Below are positions 24,291-26,532 of a stretch of 26,532 nucleotides of DNA, in pieces. The stretch lies in the NCBI GenBank assembly GCA_938003725.1, contig CALKXX010000169.1:1-26532 (forward strand), written 5' to 3'. The translations under genes were made by a program, and so were the position numbers. The notes beneath the pieces were generated by a model, which saw only the letters and a list, made by a program, of their open reading frames with translations, had not been told where the DNA came from and did not search any database. Source of the stretch: an uncultured Sphingomonadaceae bacterium (GTDB lineage: Bacteria > Pseudomonadota > Alphaproteobacteria > Sphingomonadales > Sphingomonadaceae). Position 1 is the stretch's first letter; every line of letters starts with the position of its first letter.

Positions 24291-24668
24291 TTGAATTTGA
24301 ACCCATATAGCATTTGGATAGGCTGGGCCGCGATTGCCCATGCAGCGCTCAGTTTCCTGCCAATCCCGCTGCCCATGCTGCCGCCGTCGCAATGGGTTGG
24401 CTTGGCCTTTCTCCTCCCCGGTATCGGTATGGCGGCGCTCACTTTGCTGCCAATGCTATTGTTCGCTGCCGGGATCGGGCTGGTGAAGGAATGGGATGGC
24501 GGAAAGAAACTTTTCGCCATCTGGGCCGCGATTGCCGGCGCAGGGGCGTTATTTGGTCTATCAAATGACATGCAAGGCGCAATAATCGATCTGGTGATAT
24601 TAGGCCTGTGCCTGATTGTCATATTCTGGAACGATTGGCGCCGAATACGTTGGAAGATGCGGCACTAG
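24291..24668 (+). CDS. Four-helix integral membrane protein, unknown function
   Basis: A 125-residue hydrophobic protein with about four transmembrane stretches: SIWIGWAAIAHAALSFL; VGLAFLLPGIGMAALTLLPM; LFAIWAAIAGAGALFGL; IIDLVILGLCLIVIFW. It ends with a basic tail (RRIRWKMRH), consistent with the cytoplasmic-positive rule. TTG 24291 is the only early start, with AAGG eight bases upstream. A minus-strand ORF covers the same bases but is composed of Pro/Ser-rich antisense-type sequence and is rejected. No function can be assigned. Confidence 0.6.
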   Translation: MNLNPYSIWIGWAAIAHAALSFLPIPLPMLPPSQWVGLAFLLPGIGMAALTLLPMLLFAAGIGLVKEWDGGKKLFAIWAAIAGAGALFGLSNDMQGAIIDLVILGLCLIVIFWNDWRRIRWKMRH

Positions 24669-24726
24669 TTACCATTTTCGGCCATGCTTCAGTCCTTTTT
24701 TAACGGGTATTTTCTAAACTGGCGGC

Positions 24727-25299
24727 ATGCAAAGCCGCAATATCATTCGATTTCCAGCCGCAAAAACAGGGCTCGCGTTTCCCACAAAAACGCGGCGTTC
24801 AAACGTTCCAAAATCCGGCGGAAAAGCCAAAATAACTATCGGTTGGCCAGCGTTCAGTATCATCACGTCCGCGGCCTGCCTGGCGCTATTCGCAGCGATT
24901 TGGTTTAGCGGCGGCGCCCCTGCGTCGCAAAGCGCCGTGATCGATCCCTATCGAACAAGTTTCGGCATCTGCTTTGGCCCCTCCCGCTATAGCTGCGTGG
25001 TCGATGGTGATACATTCTGGTTTGAAGGCAGCAAAATCAGGATATCCGATATCAATACGCCGGAAATCTCTCGTCCCGGATGCGCGGCGGAAAAACGATT
25101 GGGCGACAAAGCCAAATACCGTTTACAGGAACTGCTCAACGCTGGAAGCTTTGATCTGGAAGGTGATATCTTCAACGACAAGGACAAATATGGCCGCGAC
25201 CTGCGCGTGGTAACGCGCGGCGGCGAAAGCTTGGGACAGGTACTCGTCTCAGAAGGCCTTGCCGAGGAGTGGCAGGGATACCGCCGCAACTGGTGCTAG
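24727..25299 (+). CDS. Membrane-anchored thermonuclease (SNase-like) family protein
   Basis: A 190-residue protein: a basic N-terminus, a transmembrane segment at about 41-60, then an SNase-like (OB-fold) domain from about 89. Conserved signatures are CVVDGDTFWF (90-99), IRISDINTPE (R105, E113) and DKYGRDLR (R157), matching the catalytic Arg-Glu-Arg of staphylococcal nuclease. LGQVLVSEGLAEEW is also typical. Likely a surface or periplasmic Ca-dependent nuclease, though such short-domain homologues are not always active. ATG 24727 follows a weak GGCGG. It is convergent with the next gene, with only three bases between the stops. Confidence 0.85.
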   Translation: MQSRNIIRFPAAKTGLAFPTKTRRSNVPKSGGKAKITIGWPAFSIITSAACLALFAAIWFSGGAPASQSAVIDPYRTSFGICFGPSRYSCVVDGDTFWFEGSKIRISDINTPEISRPGCAAEKRLGDKAKYRLQELLNAGSFDLEGDIFNDKDKYGRDLRVVTRGGESLGQVLVSEGLAEEWQGYRRNWC

Positions 25300-25302
25300 G
25301 CC

Positions 25303-25806
25303 TTACTCAATCCCCTCGTGGTCATAGCTGATAACCCGGCTGATCTTCCAACCGGCGGGACCGGCGGCGTCGCGTTTCCACATATGCATGAACACGCCTT
25401 TTTCGCGGGCGATGCTGGAACCGTCTGGCATGACCTGATGAAATTCGTGGCGGCCATGCTGCATCGCGCCAAAATCACCGATCATATGCGTGGTCAGGCT
25501 ATCCTCAACCAACACCCGTTTCCCGCCACCGCAATCACGCTTCACATCGGCGATAAAGGCGTCCGCGGTCGTATAAGACAACCCGTCGCGGTCATGATAA
25601 AATTCCAGATCATCGGCAAGCAGGCCGCTGACCACGTCCATCTCACAAGTTTCGAAGGCCGCCTTGAACAGCTTTGCATCGAGTTGTTTCAGATTCGCAG
25701 CCACCGATTCCTGCGTTTCCGGTACAGCATCCACAGCCTGTGCAGCAGTGCCCGAGCTAGCGGCAGCAAGCGCGGCGGTTGATAATATTTTCTGTGTGCG
25801 GGTCAT
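25303..25806 (-). CDS. Secreted SnoaL/NTF2-like (DUF4440-type) protein
   Basis: A 167-residue protein with a signal peptide (MTRTQKILSTAALAAASSGTA, cleavage near AQA). The NTF2-like cone-fold domain shows LDAKLFKAAFETCEMDVVSGLLADDLEFYHDRDG, then HEFHQVMPDGS and WKISRVISYDHE, as in DUF4440/SnoaL-like proteins. Function is unknown. A strong GGAGG lies 10 bases before ATG 25806 on the minus strand and is enclosed by an inverted repeat. Confidence 0.85.
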   Translation of the reverse strand: MTRTQKILSTAALAAASSGTAAQAVDAVPETQESVAANLKQLDAKLFKAAFETCEMDVVSGLLADDLEFYHDRDGLSYTTADAFIADVKRDCGGGKRVLVEDSLTTHMIGDFGAMQHGRHEFHQVMPDGSSIAREKGVFMHMWKRDAAGPAGWKISRVISYDHEGIE

Positions 25807-25812
25807 GATATA

Positions 25813-25830
25813 GGTCCTCCATGCAGGACC
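25813..25830 (-). promoter_or_regulatory. Inverted repeat covering the ribosome-binding site of the DUF4440-like gene
   Basis: GGTCCT (25813-25818) and AGGACC (25825-25830) are perfect 6-bp arms. In the minus-strand mRNA the hairpin would include the GGAGG ribosome-binding site, so it could lower translation, or the DNA symmetry could be an operator. Confidence 0.3.
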
Positions 25831-25925
25831 GGGATGATCATGCTGTATTGGTGTTCTATACCGATAATACGGTTAGTCAAGTGGAGTTGTGGTCTTTATC
25901 AATAACGGCCAATCAACCCCGTTCC

Positions 25926-25938
25926 TCATCCTGAACTT
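25926..25938. repeat. Half-copy of the GTCATCCTGAAC repeat
   Basis: TCATCCTGAACTT is identical to 13 bases of the left arm of the cysS palindrome, and the following TTT is also shared after one mismatch. No right arm is seen here. It supplies the TGA that closes the reading frame upstream of the next ORF. Confidence 0.4.
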
Positions 25939-25976
25939 ATTTACCTTCGCGGGCCTATCTGCTCACGGTAACGACC

Positions 25977-26306
25977 GTGCTGGCAAGCATATTTGCGGGT
26001 GTACTGGCCATCTGGACCGACGAGAAAACCCTCGGCCCTTGGATTGGTACAATTGCCCTAGTCCCTGCCGCAACGGCATCAATAGCCAGCCAGTTGAAAC
26101 TCGTCGAGAAGGCGAACTGGTTTTATAACTGCAGCATCGAATATAAGGCGTTATCGCGTGAGTTCATGCTTCTTAAATCGTTCAGCACATCAACGCAGTC
26201 AATCCAAACCGCAATAGATCGCTTGAATCAATCGGAAAGACAGGCAGATCGCGGTTGGTCACCGCGCCTTTCTTTCTTTTTCGATAAGTCACCACAATCG
26301 AGTTGA
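25977..26306 (+). CDS. Probable N-terminally truncated small membrane protein
   Basis: A 109-residue ORF from GTG 25977 with no convincing ribosome-binding site. The frame is open back to a TGA at 25932-25934, and the extra codons (YLPSRAYLLTVTTV) read like genuine coding sequence, suggesting the true N-terminus is lost. Two hydrophobic segments (VLASIFAGVLAIW; WIGTIALVPAATASIASQL) are followed by an amphipathic helix (ANWFYNCSIEYKALSREF). The plan resembles SLATT-type two-TM proteins, but this is a weak impression. It could be a gene remnant. Confidence 0.4.
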   Translation: MLASIFAGVLAIWTDEKTLGPWIGTIALVPAATASIASQLKLVEKANWFYNCSIEYKALSREFMLLKSFSTSTQSIQTAIDRLNQSERQADRGWSPRLSFFFDKSPQSS

Positions 26307-26359
26307 ATGAGGAACTTGGCAGTAATGCTTTCTTCCGTTCGATCCCATCCATAGCACTA

Positions 26360-26442
26360 GTCATTGCGAGCGCAGCATGGCAATCCAGAGCATCGTTCAC
26401 AATCCCGCTGGATTGCCGCGTCGCTCCGCTCCTCGCAATGAC
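26360..26442. repeat. 83-bp interspersed palindromic element
   Basis: GTCATTGCGAG (26360-26370) and CTCGCAATGAC (26432-26442) are perfect 11-bp terminal inverted arms. Inner arms GGCAATCCAG (26379-26388) and CTGGATTGCC (26408-26417) are also perfect inverted repeats. The sequence is of the type dispersed through many alphaproteobacterial genomes. It is different from the cysS element. Confidence 0.8.
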
Positions 26443-26492
26443 GATGTATGATGGGCGGCGATGATTGAGGTGTTAATTTGGGGATTGTTGCA

Positions 26493-26531
26493 CCTGTCAC
26501 TGTGATTCCGTAATTCCTGTCACCGTAATTC
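26493..26531 (+). repeat. Short direct repeats at window edge
   Basis: CCTGTCACTGTGATTC (26493-26508) and CCTGTCACCGTAATTC (26516-26531) differ at two positions and are separated by CGTAATT, itself a partial copy. The array may continue beyond the window. Confidence 0.6.
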
Positions 26532-26532
26532 A

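Larger units (their letters stand above)
26307..26532. other. Non-coding right edge with palindromic and direct repeats
   Basis: No gene is seen in these 226 bases. They hold an 83-bp palindromic element and a pair of short direct repeats reaching the window edge, listed separately. Confidence 0.6.

Noticed and set aside
24197..24622. 141-aa minus-strand ORF opposite the four-helix membrane protein
   Set aside because: The + frame has clean transmembrane periodicity and a basic cytoplasmic tail; the minus frame is Pro/Ser-rich without features.

Overview
The window looks like chromosomal DNA of an alphaproteobacterium, most likely a Sphingomonadales member of moderate GC content. The evidence is the style of the housekeeping genes (cysS, SDR, ALDH), the frequent short GTG/TTG/ATG starts, and two kinds of dispersed palindromic repeat. 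The genus is an inference; no rRNA or other marker is present.

Layout. Bases 1-4667 are the 3' part of a very large adhesin-like gene: a FhaB/TpsA-type repetitive beta-helix, then a run of 29 prolines, then an acidic tail with a cysteine pair. Next come cysS (4736-6238, with a palindromic repeat inserted in frame) and an overlapping 2-hydroxyacid dehydrogenase. These are followed by an acetolactate-synthase-like ThDP enzyme and an aldehyde dehydrogenase (7351-10448).

The most unusual block is 10745-20632, four tightly packed genes on the + strand. They encode a membrane-anchored five-haem cytochrome c, a lipoprotein with two GlcG/HbpS-type (haem-binding family) domains, a 770-aa predicted outer-membrane beta-barrel, and a 1387-aa ten-haem cytochrome c fused to a six-repeat LVIVD beta-propeller. 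Gene content and order suggest an envelope-spanning electron conduit similar in principle to porin-cytochrome systems (Mtr/Pio/Omb-Oma-Omc), but with different parts. I do not recognise it as a described system.

The remainder (20633-26532) is a set of small loci. It holds a glycine-zipper protein with an Arg/Tyr-rich segment (-), an SDR oxidoreductase, small membrane proteins, and three tandem paralogous microproteins (37-40 aa) that are easily missed. Those microproteins lie behind a near-consensus sigma-54 promoter. Further on are a secreted protein (-), a four-helix membrane protein, a membrane-anchored thermonuclease-like protein, a SnoaL/DUF4440-like secreted protein (-), and a probable truncated membrane-protein remnant. 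A large palindromic repeat and short direct repeats lie at the right edge. No tRNA, rRNA, CRISPR array, integrase or transposase was seen.
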